Assembly (NCBI RefSeq): GCF_914767665.1
Contig: NC_059501.1
Coordinates: forward strand, 23,350,501-23,414,500
Direction of reading: 5' to 3'
Source of the DNA: Harmonia axyridis
Lineage: Eukaryota; Arthropoda; Insecta; Coleoptera; Coccinellidae
Length of the DNA stretch: 64,000 bases
A model generated the notes under the pieces. It was given only the letters and a program-made list of their open reading frames with translations, did not search any database and was not told the origin of the DNA. The position numbers and the translations under genes are program-made. Below are positions 1 through 12,500 of the stretch, piece after piece; positions within the stretch are counted from its first letter, which is position 1; every line of letters starts with the position of its first letter.

Positions 1-614
1 TTCAACATTCTCTCCAGTGAGGAATACATGACCTTTAGTCAATTTTATAGTTACTTCTATCGTCATTTTCTTGAATTTTCAGATAAAATATTAATTCTGA
101 ATAGAGTTTTTGAAATACAATAGTTATATAGCAAAGAAACCAGATATTAAATGATTAAAGAACCATATTTCTTTATTTCAGCTAAAATTTTTGGATGTTT
201 TGTTGTTTTAACTTCATCATCTGTCATTAACAGATGATGATGTTATTATTATGCTGTTCTGTGATGTGAAATGACTGATATTATAGGACATAGATTATTT
301 TAATATTTTATCATCATCAGGCCCCAATTTATCCTAAGACCACTTTAATTTTCCTGGAGTTCATCTAAGAGGTCTAAAAATACTGGTATCTTCACTGAAT
401 AGATTTTATTTAAAATAATTGTAGCGACTCCAACTCAGGATGCCGATAATTCCCTTGTCTTCCGTAGGTGGCACTAGACACTATTTAATAAAATTGCTAT
501 ACCTCCAGCGGTTCCATGTGAGCGACATAGGAAACGATGCGAAAATCAAGTGAAGTATAAGATCCTTAAAATCCAAGAGGAGAAGCAGGTCTCTTTTAAA
601 GTTTTATCACAATA
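1..614. other. Downstream flank, nothing recognised
   Basis: AT-rich DNA beyond the 3' end of the transporter gene. An inverted pair of catcatctgt/acagatgatg occurs near 215-240. No gene or known repeat was seen. Confidence 0.4.
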
Positions 615-1364
615 TACAGGGTGCCCCGGGAAGAATGCCACAAACGAATACCATAAATTAAGGTCATCATGGAGGACCCGTATCAAGATGTTTCATTCGC
701 CTGAGTGCCTTCGTTGGGGATATACAGGGTGATGTTCATCTTATGAGTGAAATTTTACAGTTCGATAACTCATTAACTAATCGACCGAATAATTTAAAAT
801 TTTGAAGTTTTGTCATCCTCCTTCAATATTTCTGAATTCGAGTAAATCAGATCCGGACTAGGAAAATTTCAGACTTTTCCTATTTTCGTGAATATTGGAT
901 CACCCTGTACGTGAACATTATGATTTTTTTACGTTTTCGGAACCACAAAGAATCAATTCATTATAAAAATTCTAAATCTCTGCTTGGCACGGTCATACAG
1001 GGTGATCAATAAACATTCCCTTATGAGTGAAATTTTTTTAGTTCAATAATTCTTCAAGAAATCCACCTAATAATTTAAATTTTTGAACTTTTACTATCGC
1101 CTCCCTTCAATATTTCTGAAATCGAATAAATCAGATCCGGACTAGGAAAATTTAAGACCTTTTCTATTTTCTTGAATATTGAATCACCCTGTATGTTGAT
1201 ATCATGATTCTTTTTCGTTTTCGTAACCACAAAGAATTGATTCATTTCCTTATACTATGCCCAAACGAAGGCACTCAGGCGATTGAAACCTCTTGATACG
1301 GGTCCTCCATGATGACCTTAATTCATGGTATTCGTTTGTCGCATTCTTCCCGGGACACCCTGTA
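615..1364. mobile_element. Foldback MITE with TACAGGGTG ends (short copy)
   Basis: It begins TACAGGGTGCCCCGGG and ends CCCGGGACACCCTGTA, with TA on each side. The outer about 100 bp of each end (615-735 and 1262-1364) are inverted copies. Inside are further TACAGGGTG/CACCCTGTA modules near 905, 998 and 1184. It is a shortened relative of the 55266-57033 element and has no coding capacity. TA duplication points to Tc1/mariner-type mobilisation. Confidence 0.85.
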
Positions 1365-1366
1365 TA

Positions 1367-2299
1367 AACACATATGGTTTCTATACTGTGGTTTTATCTT
1401 AAAATGTTTCAAAAGTGAGTGGGCACATCAGTATTTCTTGACATGTGTATGTATAAATTTTTAATTTTTAATTAAAAGAATTTCAGGAAAAAAAGAGTAT
1501 TTTAAGTATGATTATGTATTTTTATGGATTCAAATTTAAATAGAATATGTAAATGATTTATGAAACGTGGAATGTAATAAACAATAAACGTGCTCAACTG
1601 AATTCTAATGAATAGATTATGAAATCTATGAATTGAATTCAGGTTTCAGATTCTGCTGAGTTTCGACTTCATAAAACGCTCGTTTTTTTCTTTAACATGA
1701 TTAAATGAGCCATTATTTTTAATACGAATAGATGTTGCAGAGATTCTCGATGCAAAGATGTATAAGATTAGTGAATTTTATGAAAAAATAATTTGTGAAA
1801 TTCGTTGAATCCAGATTTCTCGAAAAAAGTAGATAATGTCGCCCTCTATTATTTGTCGTCCCTCTAGAGCGGGTGCTTCTGTCAATTTCGACTTTATAAA
1901 AAGCTTGAACGTTTTTTTTTCTTTAAGATTAACGAGTAAAACAATCGGATGATGCAGATGAACTATTATTATGAATTCGAATGTGCCCATTTCCATCACT
2001 ATTCAATTTGATATAAAAAATGAAAAATATCATAATATAATCGATTGTGGTATGAAATAAAGAAACTTATTATATTTTTTAGTGAGGATAAGTTGGAAAT
2101 GGTGAAATGGAATCGCTTCTCGTATAATTTGCATTCCATTCTGAGGAATCAACATTCTATTTGGAGAATTGAAAAGAAAAATATTCCAGAAGGCGCCCAA
2201 TATGACAATAAAATTCGGCAAAGTTTAGCAAAGCGGTATTACCCTCCCAGAGTCTTGATTAAACACTGAGTTTCAATTGGGAAATTAAAAAATCACACA
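1367..2299. other. Downstream flank, nothing recognised
   Basis: AT-rich DNA between the MITE and the 3' UTR. Overlapping open frames near 2030-2270 on both strands lack codon bias, splice signals or recognisable motifs. Two similar stretches, around 1630-1700 and 1850-1930 (each with a cttcataaaa/ctttataaaa core followed by a T-rich run and ttaa), suggest an old local duplication. Confidence 0.4.
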
Positions 2300-3412
2300 A
2301 TATCTTTACAATAAAATTTATTCAATATGCATCCTATATCATATAAAAAACAAAACATAAAAACAAAATGTGAAGTACCTAAATTACTTTAAATTATGGC
2401 ATCCACGTATAATATTCACTTAAATTCAACGGCAGTTTATTGTCTTAAAGACTTAACGTTTACAAAGAATATCATAACTTGAAGAGTATGTTCTCTTTGA
2501 TCATTACTGACGTAATGGTTGAAACTTAAACAAGTTATTCATAACTTTAATTCAACAGTATGTATTAAAATTTATATTAAAATTCGAACAAAATTGGTCC
2601 CTATAATTAACTTATAAAATTTTATATTTATGTAAATTTCAACATAAATTGTCGAAAGTTAATATTAGAATAAATCAGGTATATCGTTGATATATAAAGA
2701 AGTTAAACAAAAAAATATTAAATTCACACTGTTCACAACACACTGGAAATTATATGCTTGATATATAGTTTTAAACATATACACTTATATTTCGATAATA
2801 ATACCTACGAACTTAAAACAATTAACACTTATACAGTCCATAAGGAGCATGATATTTACAGTGGAATAAAATATTTCTCTGAATATTAGCAGGTTCAATT
2901 TTTCTCTTTGTACTTCTAAGTTTGTATATTCTTAAAATGATATGATCGATAAAATATTTTTCAATATATTATGTTAATTTGGTTCCAAAATTACTACAAA
3001 GATCATAATTTTATTGTCTTAGTTCCTTCAGTTAAAATTCGGTAATTTTGAATAAATATTTATCCAAGAGGACAGTATATTTTCAAAAATATGTATATAT
3101 CGAATTGCGCCTGCAATTGAAATTTTCTAAAAAATATATCATATGACCTTCGCATCTGATCGGATATAATTGCAAAATCTAAGTTTTTCTGTTCTAGGAC
3201 AATGAGATTATATTATTCGAATTGAATCTCTGTTTACACATTAATATTAACTGGAATTCACATCAGAGATTTTGTAGAAGAAAGCTCATTTCAGAAGAAA
3301 ATATGTGCGTGAAAATAAAAATTATATTCGAGTACGAAAATGTACTTTCAACATAGATAGACGACATAGAGACTTATAAACATCGAAGTGCTCAACATTT
3401 AACAATTACATT
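2300..3412 (-). other. EAAT 3' UTR with candidate poly(A) signals
   Basis: The region downstream of the stop is AT-rich and non-coding. AATAAA on the minus strand occurs at 3015-3010 and again at 2322-2317. The second is followed by a TTGTGTG-type GU-rich stretch, so cleavage near 2290-2305 and a UTR of about 1.1 kb are plausible. The exact end is an inference. Confidence 0.5.
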
Positions 3413-3572
3413 TTAAATACGACTATCTTTCGTGATTTCCACTAATTCATGTGGGTCAGCATTTATCTTGTCCTGCTCATTGAATCTTTGCACTTCGTCT
3501 TGACTGAGCAAATCTACCAGTCTAGCTCCAAGACAATCACACATTACGTTGATTGTTGTTCTGAATCGGTCC
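3413..3572 (-). CDS. EAAT: EAAT exon 8: TM8 end and C-terminus
   Basis: The acceptor is a long T tract ending in cccag. One base completes L424, then DRFRTTINVMCDCLG (425-439) gives the substrate-binding face of TM8 with D425, R428, N432 and D436. The cytoplasmic tail is short and acidic, and translation ends with TAA at 3415-3413. No obvious PDZ-binding end is visible (last residues DSRI). Confidence 0.95.
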
Positions 3573-6500
3573 CTGGGAAAAAAAAACAATTTAAATAATG
3601 TTATATAGTGTGTTATATTCAAATTAATAATAAGTTATGGCTTTTATTTTTCATAAATGGGTACATTGCTCATAGTAGAATTTCAAACGGAATATTATAG
3701 TTATACCAAGAGCTCTTGGGAATTAACTGAATTTAGTCACCATGGAGCTTCTCTCGGGATCGGATCCCGCGTTGTGCGTACGCGAATTTTACATAAATGG
3801 TAATTCGGCAACTATAGCGCGAAGAAATGTCTCCAATATTCGAGGTTCTCGTCGCTTAAATGATGGAATCGGTTCGATCTGTTCGTGATGATCCCGATCT
3901 CTATTCGGAAGGGTACAAGTGTTTTGAATGTGCATAGATCATCTCTACACCATATTTTGGAAAAAATTGTAAAACTACTCTAAATAAAGAATACCAGCAG
4001 AAAGTGTCTCAGCCACGAGTTCATGAAATCATTGTCCCTCCTGCAATCCTGATTTGACGCCTATGGACTTGTGGGGTTGCCTTAATCGATGGGATCTATT
4101 GCATCCACGGAAATTGGCTTTCTCTTCCAACATTCTTCTTGAATTTTCTAAGGTTTTGATGATATGACCAGCTTGAAATTTACTTTTGAAATAAACACGA
4201 AAACAAAGTTTCAAACGGTCATATTCATAGAACCAGCACTTGGATTTTGCCAATTAACGAACTTGATCGCATATTTCGAATCTACTATTAAAATTTCTAG
4301 CTTTACTATTTCGGCAGTTACGGCCGAACATTCTTGAATTCGACCACGGATTCTTCAGTGAGTTTGAGATCAGGACTGGCACCCCAATGGTTGATTCACA
4401 TTTTCGTTCCTTTGGATTTAGTGTTTTGCTGAGATATTTTCTTCTTTAAATATACTGGTTATTTATGAGACTCAGATTCACTATAGAGCATTTGAAACAA
4501 TGTTAAATTCTAACCTTAAACACATTGCTTTAGTAAGAATGTAATTAAATCCTTCAAGGCACTTGCATCAAAATGATTTTTACAAAAGAAAACGATTGCG
4601 CGGTATAAGGCATATTATGATTTTTTACACCACCAAATGACGTGAGATTAGATTTATGCGGCTATTTTAATTGCTATTTTTTATGCCAATTGAAAATACC
4701 CACTTTTTAAGAGGTCAATAAGCATTACTAAATGATTTGAAAGTTTTTGGAAAATTTGGCAATCAGCCTTTTGTGAAGATGGAATGATATGCAGGATATG
4801 ATTTTTTTTTGACTCTTTTATACTTACAGCAACCAATCAACAGCGATGATGTTGATCACCTCTTTGGATGGTAATCCTACCGTGTCGAGCACCATCACCA
4901 TAGTTACGAGACCAGCCTGGGGAATCCCAGCTGCTCCAACGCTAGCAGCCGTGGCAGTTATACTGAAAATCGCAAAAATACCTATTTTTAGAACGAGCAA
5001 TTTCACTGGAAATTCACATAGAATGTTATTACCAATTTTCCCCATGTCCAATTCATTCTCCATTCAGTTGCCGCGTTCGTTTTTTCGACATTTTGTATAG
5101 CAATATAGGTAGAGTTTTAATTAAACGCATATCAATGAAGCCTCGGAAAGAGACAGATGCGAAAATAAGTCCTATCCTAAATTCTTCGAATTCACCAAAA
5201 AAAGTTTGAATGTATGAACTCGTTCTGGAAATGTTCGAGAGGAAATAATGTACCTATGTCGAGGGTGGAGTATAGGTTATAATAAAAAATAGTCAAATAA
5301 TAACACATTGTTGATGGTCATTATTCAATATGACATGTTTTACGATATAATTCTATTTCCAATGAAAATAAGATTAGGTATCTCAGTTTTTCTTATGATT
5401 GCAGAATGGAAAACCATTTTTCATTTTTGAAATATCAAAGAAGACGCCTTGAGTTGAGAATATTCCATATCAAAAGAAGCTGACCAATAGACAAACTTGA
5501 TGATCGTAATTATTCCTGCTCGGCATCTTTTCAATTCAATAGGAAATTGTATTTTTGAACTGAAAATCACCTTGACAACTGACCAAACAGCAGCCTAACG
5601 AAAAAATTGTCACCGGTTGATTTTTCTGAATTTTTCGTATGTTGTAGAATATGACCTCCTGAACAAGAACATTGTACATTGTTCAGGTTGTCCCAAATTC
5701 GATGCTCCAGAAAGCATTTGAAGAACTACAAGACTCGGAGAAAAAATCTTCAGAGACACCCGCTCTCTTTTTTTCGTAATATAGGTGTAAAACTTTGCTT
5801 CCGCCGTTTTGCAATAGATGGCTGTAGCGGTAAGTGGTAGTCGAAATAAATAGATCGTAGATGTCATACAAATAAGCTTAAGTACTTGTAAACATATAAC
5901 GCCATCGAAATATTAGTCTATTTGTGTCATAAAGTGATTCTCGATTAAACATGTCAGCTTACGAGCCACATTCTCGTCATTTGTGAGAGGTTTTAATTTT
6001 CTGCTTCAATATGAAGAAACCAGCAGCTGAGGCTTATTAAATGCTCTCAAATACCTATGGCGCGGCCGTTATTAGTGAAAGAACGTGCCGAGAGTGGTTT
6101 CAATGCTTCAATAACGGTGATTTTGACGTCGAAGACCAGCATGGCGGTGGAAGAGAGAAAGTTTTCGAAGATGCAGAATTGTAAGATTTACTTGATCAAG
6201 ACTCTTGTCAAACGCAACAAGAATTGGCAGGATCATTGGGAGTGACGCAACAAGTTATTTCAAAACGCCTGAATGATTCAGAAACAAGGAAATTGGGTGC
6301 CGTACGAATTGAAGCCGAGAGATGTTGAACGACGTTTGTTTGCTTGTGAACAGCTGCTTGCAAGCCAAAGACGAAAAGGATTTCTGCATTGCATTGTGAC
6401 TTGAGACGATTAATGGGTTCATTACGATAATTCCAAGCCCAGGAAATCATGGGGATATCCCGGCCATGCTTCCACGTCGACGGCCAAAACGAATATTCAC

Positions 6501-9500
6501 GGTTCCAAGATCATGCTCAGTATTTGGTGGGAGCAGCTCGGCGTAATGTATTATGAGTTGTTAAAACCGACTAAAACAATCACAGGCGATCGTTATCGAA
6601 CACAATTAATGCGCTTGGGCCGAACATCGAAAGACAAACGGCTGCAATACAACCTGTATCTCGAGAAAAAGTTATAGGTTTCAGTTGGACCCATAGACTT
6701 TCTCATTCATGAAGTGATATTCTACAATATACGAAAATCAGAAAAATTAACCGGCGACAATTTTTCCATTAGGGTACTTTAAGGAGATATCCCACTATAT
6801 TAGTCTCGCAAAGTCATTCATCTATTATTTTTTTGAAGTAATTCTATGTTCAATTATCGAAAGTTTAACCAGATTCTGGTTGAGTCCGGGAACCTTTGGC
6901 AACCGGGCGTCTAATAATGCGCCCGCCTCCAGCGCCCAGTGAATTTACCGGCACTGAAATGTATAATGAAACCAATAGACGAAGCTTTGATCTTTTGAAA
7001 TCAACTAGAGCATAAAATACTACAAAACTCGAAACATCCTGCAATACGTATCGATCGAAAAGCAGATTCAGGAAGAGATAAAACGACATGTCGAAAACTA
7101 CCTATCTGGCTTTCAAAAAGACCCCAGTAATTTGTAATCTATGAAAGAATACATGGTGGTGGAGGAGACTTTCTAGTGAATTATGTCATTCTAGATGTAA
7201 ACAAAATAGTAATTTTTCGGCAACCGTCCGGGAAGTGCTCACTTCCCGGACGCTTTTTCTCTGAGAAAGTAGCATTTCCCGGCCTAGTCCGAAAAGTACG
7301 TACTTCCCGGACTAGGCCGGAAAAGAATCCATAGCAACCGAGATAACGGCTGACAGTTCATATGAAATTAGTTGTCAAAAATTTGCATGTTTTTTGATCG
7401 CAATCGCAAAAAAATATGGAAAGCAGCAGCGATAGTGTTATTCTACATGGTTGCCGAAAAAATATTGTACGTAACACGCCCGAAAATGGTTTTTTTGGAC
7501 TCACAGACTTCCAGGACGAGCGTAAGCGAGTCCTGGAATTTTGTCTATTCATCCAAAAAAACCCTATTTTCCGGACTTGTTACGTAAATTACTATTACGT
7601 AACAAGTCCGGAAAATAGTTTTTTTTTGGACGAATAGACGAAATTCCAGGACGAGCGTAAGCGAGTCCTGGGAGTCTGTGAGTCCAAAAAAACCATTTTC
7701 GGGCGTGTTTCGTACAATATTTTTTCGGCAACCATGTAAAATAACACTATCGCTGCTGCTTTCCATATTTTATTGCGATTGCGATAAAAAAACATGCACA
7801 TTTTTGACAACTAATTTCATATGAACTGTCAGCCGTTATCTCGGTTGCTATGGATTCTATGATTCTTTTCCGGCCTAGTCCGGGAAGTACGTACTTTCCG
7901 GACTAGGCCGGGAAATGCTACTTTCTCAGAGAAAAAGCGTCCAGGAAGTGAGCACTTCCCGGACGGTTGCCGAAAAAAATGTTTTTTCTAATAGGCTAGA
8001 TGGCATCAGATTTTCAAATACCATCCTGTAATATAGAAATATACGTCCACTATTTCGGTGGAAAAACTTTTTATTGAACGTATTTGAAAACACTATATTA
8101 ACATGCTTATTTAGCGCTTGCCTACTGACATCTTATACATGTCAAAATTAAATAATACGTATTGCTAGTTCTCTAGACATCTTATTATTATTATTATTTG
8201 AACCGGGGTCGTTGTGGCTCGGTAAGCCTTCCGGGAACTGCGACCATATAGATCTTTTGTTCTCTTTTTAGATATCTTAAATTGTTTGTATTTTTTTTTA
8301 GCAACGGTTATTTTTAAACAATCTGTAGTTTTCAGGAAAAAAATAATGAAATTATGAAAAATACAGTTCATTAAACGTCCGGAAATGCTTTTTCCGTGCT
8401 TGCACGACTTCCCGTCTTTGACTGCACCTCCCACGGGAACTTGTCTCGCACGCACGTAAAAAGCCTATTTTACCAACCCCTAATTAAATATTATATTATT
8501 TCGGCCATAAACTGAGGTACATAATGATCCTTTTTCTATAAAATTTTAATCTAGCGCCAAAACGCTCATAGGTGTTATGGGGTCCGCTTATGACGTAACG
8601 GTTTAGTAAACTTTACCACAACCTTTCATTGTGCATTTTGTGTCTATGCTGAACGAAAAAAGGCAACAAAATATACTGGACGCTAGAACAGCAATAATGA
8701 AAAAATCAATGGATACAACATCAGTGTTAACAATAAAACTTTAGATCGACACGAGGCAAGGCTAGTTGACTCATAGACTAGAATGTTATACGCCCAGAAA
8801 CAACAATGTTGTATCTGATACACCCATACTATGGATTAGACATAAAAGTGAATAAATTCACTTTGATTATTTTTTTAGAGAGCATGGCTGATTGCATTTT
8901 ATTGAATATCTAATCGATCTTAATGTTTAGTCATTTTTTAGGTCCTTCAACATTTTATTATTTTCTAAGACCATAGTTCTTAGAATCATCTATTCTATTG
9001 TCTACGGTTTGGGCACGAATTCGTTCTATAATTCAGACACAAAACTCACCTCACAGCTACTAATCTGCCAAAGCTCATTGGAATATTCCTGATTTGAGCG
9101 ATGAAAATAGCTGCCACAGCTTCATACAGAGCAGTACCGTCCATATTGATTGTTGCTCCAATAGGAATCACGAATCTTGTAATGCGAGGATCCAGACCCA
9201 TCTCGTCCATAGTTCTTATGGTGATTGGCATAGTAGCGGAACTGTAATCGATAAAAAAAACACATTGAGGAAAGTGCAGAAAATTAGTAACAATTAAGAT
9301 GAAATAACCTTTATGTTGTAGCGAGATATTATTTTAATATGAATCGAAGTTCTTTTGGAGCATGTTTTCCGGTGTGAAAAACACGTTTCAATTTATTTTC
9401 AGTTCAAAGAACAGCCATGGAACAGAGAGGAATTGTGATTTTATGAACATGATCTTGTTACTGTGACTAACTCTTCACAGGAGTGAATAGCTCCAAATAG

Positions 9501-12500
9501 AATCATTTTGAATAAAGACAGGGCAGGATTTTATTATGGGGTTTCATTCCACAGCGACCTAAGTGTCTACTGTGCGCTATCAGAGCTATTCTCGACATAG
9601 CTTGATCTACAGCTCGCCTTCCAGTTCTAGAGTTCTAATGAACTCTGGGATGGCTTCAAGGAGGCTACTTCCTCACTTCTACAATTTTTTTGTCCCAAGC
9701 AGATTTTGCGTTGGTAAATAATGGGGAGGCATTCCATCACTAGGTGATCCGGAGTTTCCTCCTCCTACCCACAGAATCTGAACTCGTCATTTTTCTGCTA
9801 GACCCATTCTCATGAGGTGTTTCCTGAAGCGACAGTGCACTGTGAGGAATCCAGTGAGGAGATGTAGTATATTCTTGCTGAGATCCAGATACTTATTGGA
9901 TCTCGCAATGTTAAATTTCCAAAAGGTTTCTTTCCAAAACCTGAACTTTGTCAAGGTCACAAGTAGTGACAGTTCCTTAGAAATCAAACACTGCCGTCTT
10001 CAGTTGTTTTGGAATAATTTGGGCGAAGATCAATCATGCAACAGATCATCACTAACCAGATAGTCTTGTACAAAAATATATGCAGGAGAGAATCGATAAC
10101 AAATTTAACAAATTTAAAATAGAAATTTAAAACTTATATTCACTTTTGAAGGTTTTTTTTTAATGTCTGCCTCTATAACATGCCAGGTGGATTCTTTTTT
10201 GCTCCGTTGATCATTGGCGACATTTATATCTTATGTATACTTTATTTTGATGACATATGCGGACGTGAGATTGCTATTAGATGTCTTTTTCGTATAAATC
10301 ATGAAAGATTTACTTCAGTATTACCTACTTATTACTCCCAAGCATCTTTTTTGAAACCAAGAGCTTTTTTGAAATTAGGTTCATATGATTCAACTGCAAG
10401 AAGTATTGAATAAGTGAGTCGTAAAAGAGATTCCGAAAGATTCTAATGATTTTCAAAATGAATGAACACCCTTCTAACAAAGGGAATGGAGGAAAATTAA
10501 AACGGACGCCAAATGTTTGACATAGCGTCTATTAGTTTTTTGATCATGTCTTTTAATTAAAAAGCATTTTAATATTTCCCTATGATAATATATATTCCAT
10601 TATTATTTATTTGAACGTAGGCATGTAAATTACACATTAGGTATTGTAAGGTATTAACAATATTAACATTACCATCTATCCTGCAAATAAACAACAACAC
10701 ATCTATCGAGGAACTTTGGCATAAAAAGGAGATTGCAATTCAAAACTTAAATTAATATTGACAGTCTAATTGTTACTTACCTTGAGGCGGTTCCGAAAGC
10801 TGTGGCAATAACTTGACTTAGTTGTCCGATAACTTTGAAAGGCAGCGTTCTTGTGCCTATGAAATAAAGTACAGAAAGGGTTCCGAATCCATGGATGGCT
10901 AAGCCAAGAAGTACCGTGCAGAAGTACAGTCCAAGTCTTCCGATAAGGTCTACGAAGTCCTTCTCCTCCAAAATTTTTGCAGCTACCAAAAAGAACACAC
11001 CAAGTGGTGATAACCTGAAATAATATAATGAAAATATAGGTTTACCTAAGATCACATATAGAGATTTTGTTATGCTCAGTTCTAGTATTGGATTAAAAAT
11101 AACTGAAAATATTTGTATAAATGATAAAACATTAAATATGAGTGTTTGATATTGTTACCATAAATACAGACATTCGTTTATCTGTTATCAAGAAACAAGT
11201 TGAAGAAATTAGAGTAACTTCTCAAATATCACTGGATTTAATAGAATATCTCAAAACCGACTCAATCATTGTCAATTAGATTAAACAAAAATAACAGCTC
11301 TGATTAAAATTAAGGTCAGTGCGTTTAATGCAGACTAGTCATTTTCTATTTGGTTCTATGATACAAATAAAAAGATTTATTAGAAACTTATTGATAAGAG
11401 TATAAACATTTGAGGAAATTTAAAAATAATTATATTGCTGTTGAACATGTTTAACCTATGTAGCGGGTCTTCCAATAGAAATGAACAATGTTTAGAAGTT
11501 GTTAAATTGGTTTACCAAAATCGGCTCGGAAAAATTTTACTCAGTGAGTAAAAGTTTTGGTTGAATTAACAGAATTGCAAAATTTGGAATGATGAAAATC
11601 CATATGAAAAGTATAGTGTGCGACAAGTGGAGAAAGTCCTTTTCTCGCTCGTGTGTTTGCGGCACTCGCTTTTCAGGCTCGTGCCACAAACTTCCACACT
11701 CGCGAGAAAAGTTGGACTTTCCCCATTTGTTGCACAATATAATATTCATAATGGCACAATGTAAGATTTTAAATAAAAAAAAATGTGTTTCCCTGAATAA
11801 TTCATGTTTTTCATTTTTAAATCATACCATTGGTATTGGAACACCCCTTTATATTCTAGGATCTTTAAAATATAATCTCACCAAATGACCCAGCTAGTTA
11901 TCAACATGATAGATTCGCTGAGGACGTCGAAAAAGTCCAACAGAGGTTTTCCTTTCGATCCCAGTTTTCCAATGGCAATGCCCAATACAATACTGAAGGT
12001 CACCAATCCCAGAACGTTCGTGGTATCTTCTTCACTTTGGTCAAAATTCCAGGTGGACTTGTCGTATTTAGTACCCGAATCTTCCAACTCCTTACTGTAG
12101 TTTTTAGGTGGAAAAAGGCTTGTTTGAGTCTGTAAATAAGAAATGTGATCGAAATTAGAGGGAAGGCGAATAATATAGATTGTTATTGAATGAATTTGAA
12201 ATTGATACGTAATTTTTAGCTTTAGCATTATATCATACGTTAGCCTTTTTTGACCCAGGTGTGGTTTCAAACAGTAAGGTTCGACTCTGTTCGTCCGTCT
12301 GGTCAGGTTTGTTTCATTGTTTTCCAACCCGACGAAATAATAATTTCAAGATGTAGGCCAAATTTCATGTTAATTGTTTCACCTAGAGCCTAAGAAAATT
12401 CAAGATGAATGAAAAACAATGTCCAATATTTCCGTGAAAACTTATCAACCAGAAAAGATTTCGCAAGTAAATTAAAAAAAGCTAAATTTTGGTGTTGATT

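Noticed and set aside
1778..2269. Overlapping frames on both strands downstream of the gene
   Set aside because: Random open stretches in AT-rich DNA without start context or motif.
7358..7810. Paired open frames on both strands with almost identical peptides
   Set aside because: They are produced by the mirror symmetry of the 7212-7980 palindrome and have no recognisable domain.
8195..8235. Possible tRNA or tRNA-derived SINE (GGTTCAAAT B-box-like motif)
   Set aside because: No A box at the right distance and no cloverleaf could be drawn.
8165..8455. 96-codon minus-strand frame
   Set aside because: It overlaps a probable retroelement 3' end with an AAT tail and has no domain, so it is treated as repeat DNA.
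10180..10413. 77-codon plus-strand frame in intron 5
   Set aside because: No motif, no neighbouring exon, codon use not distinguishable from background.
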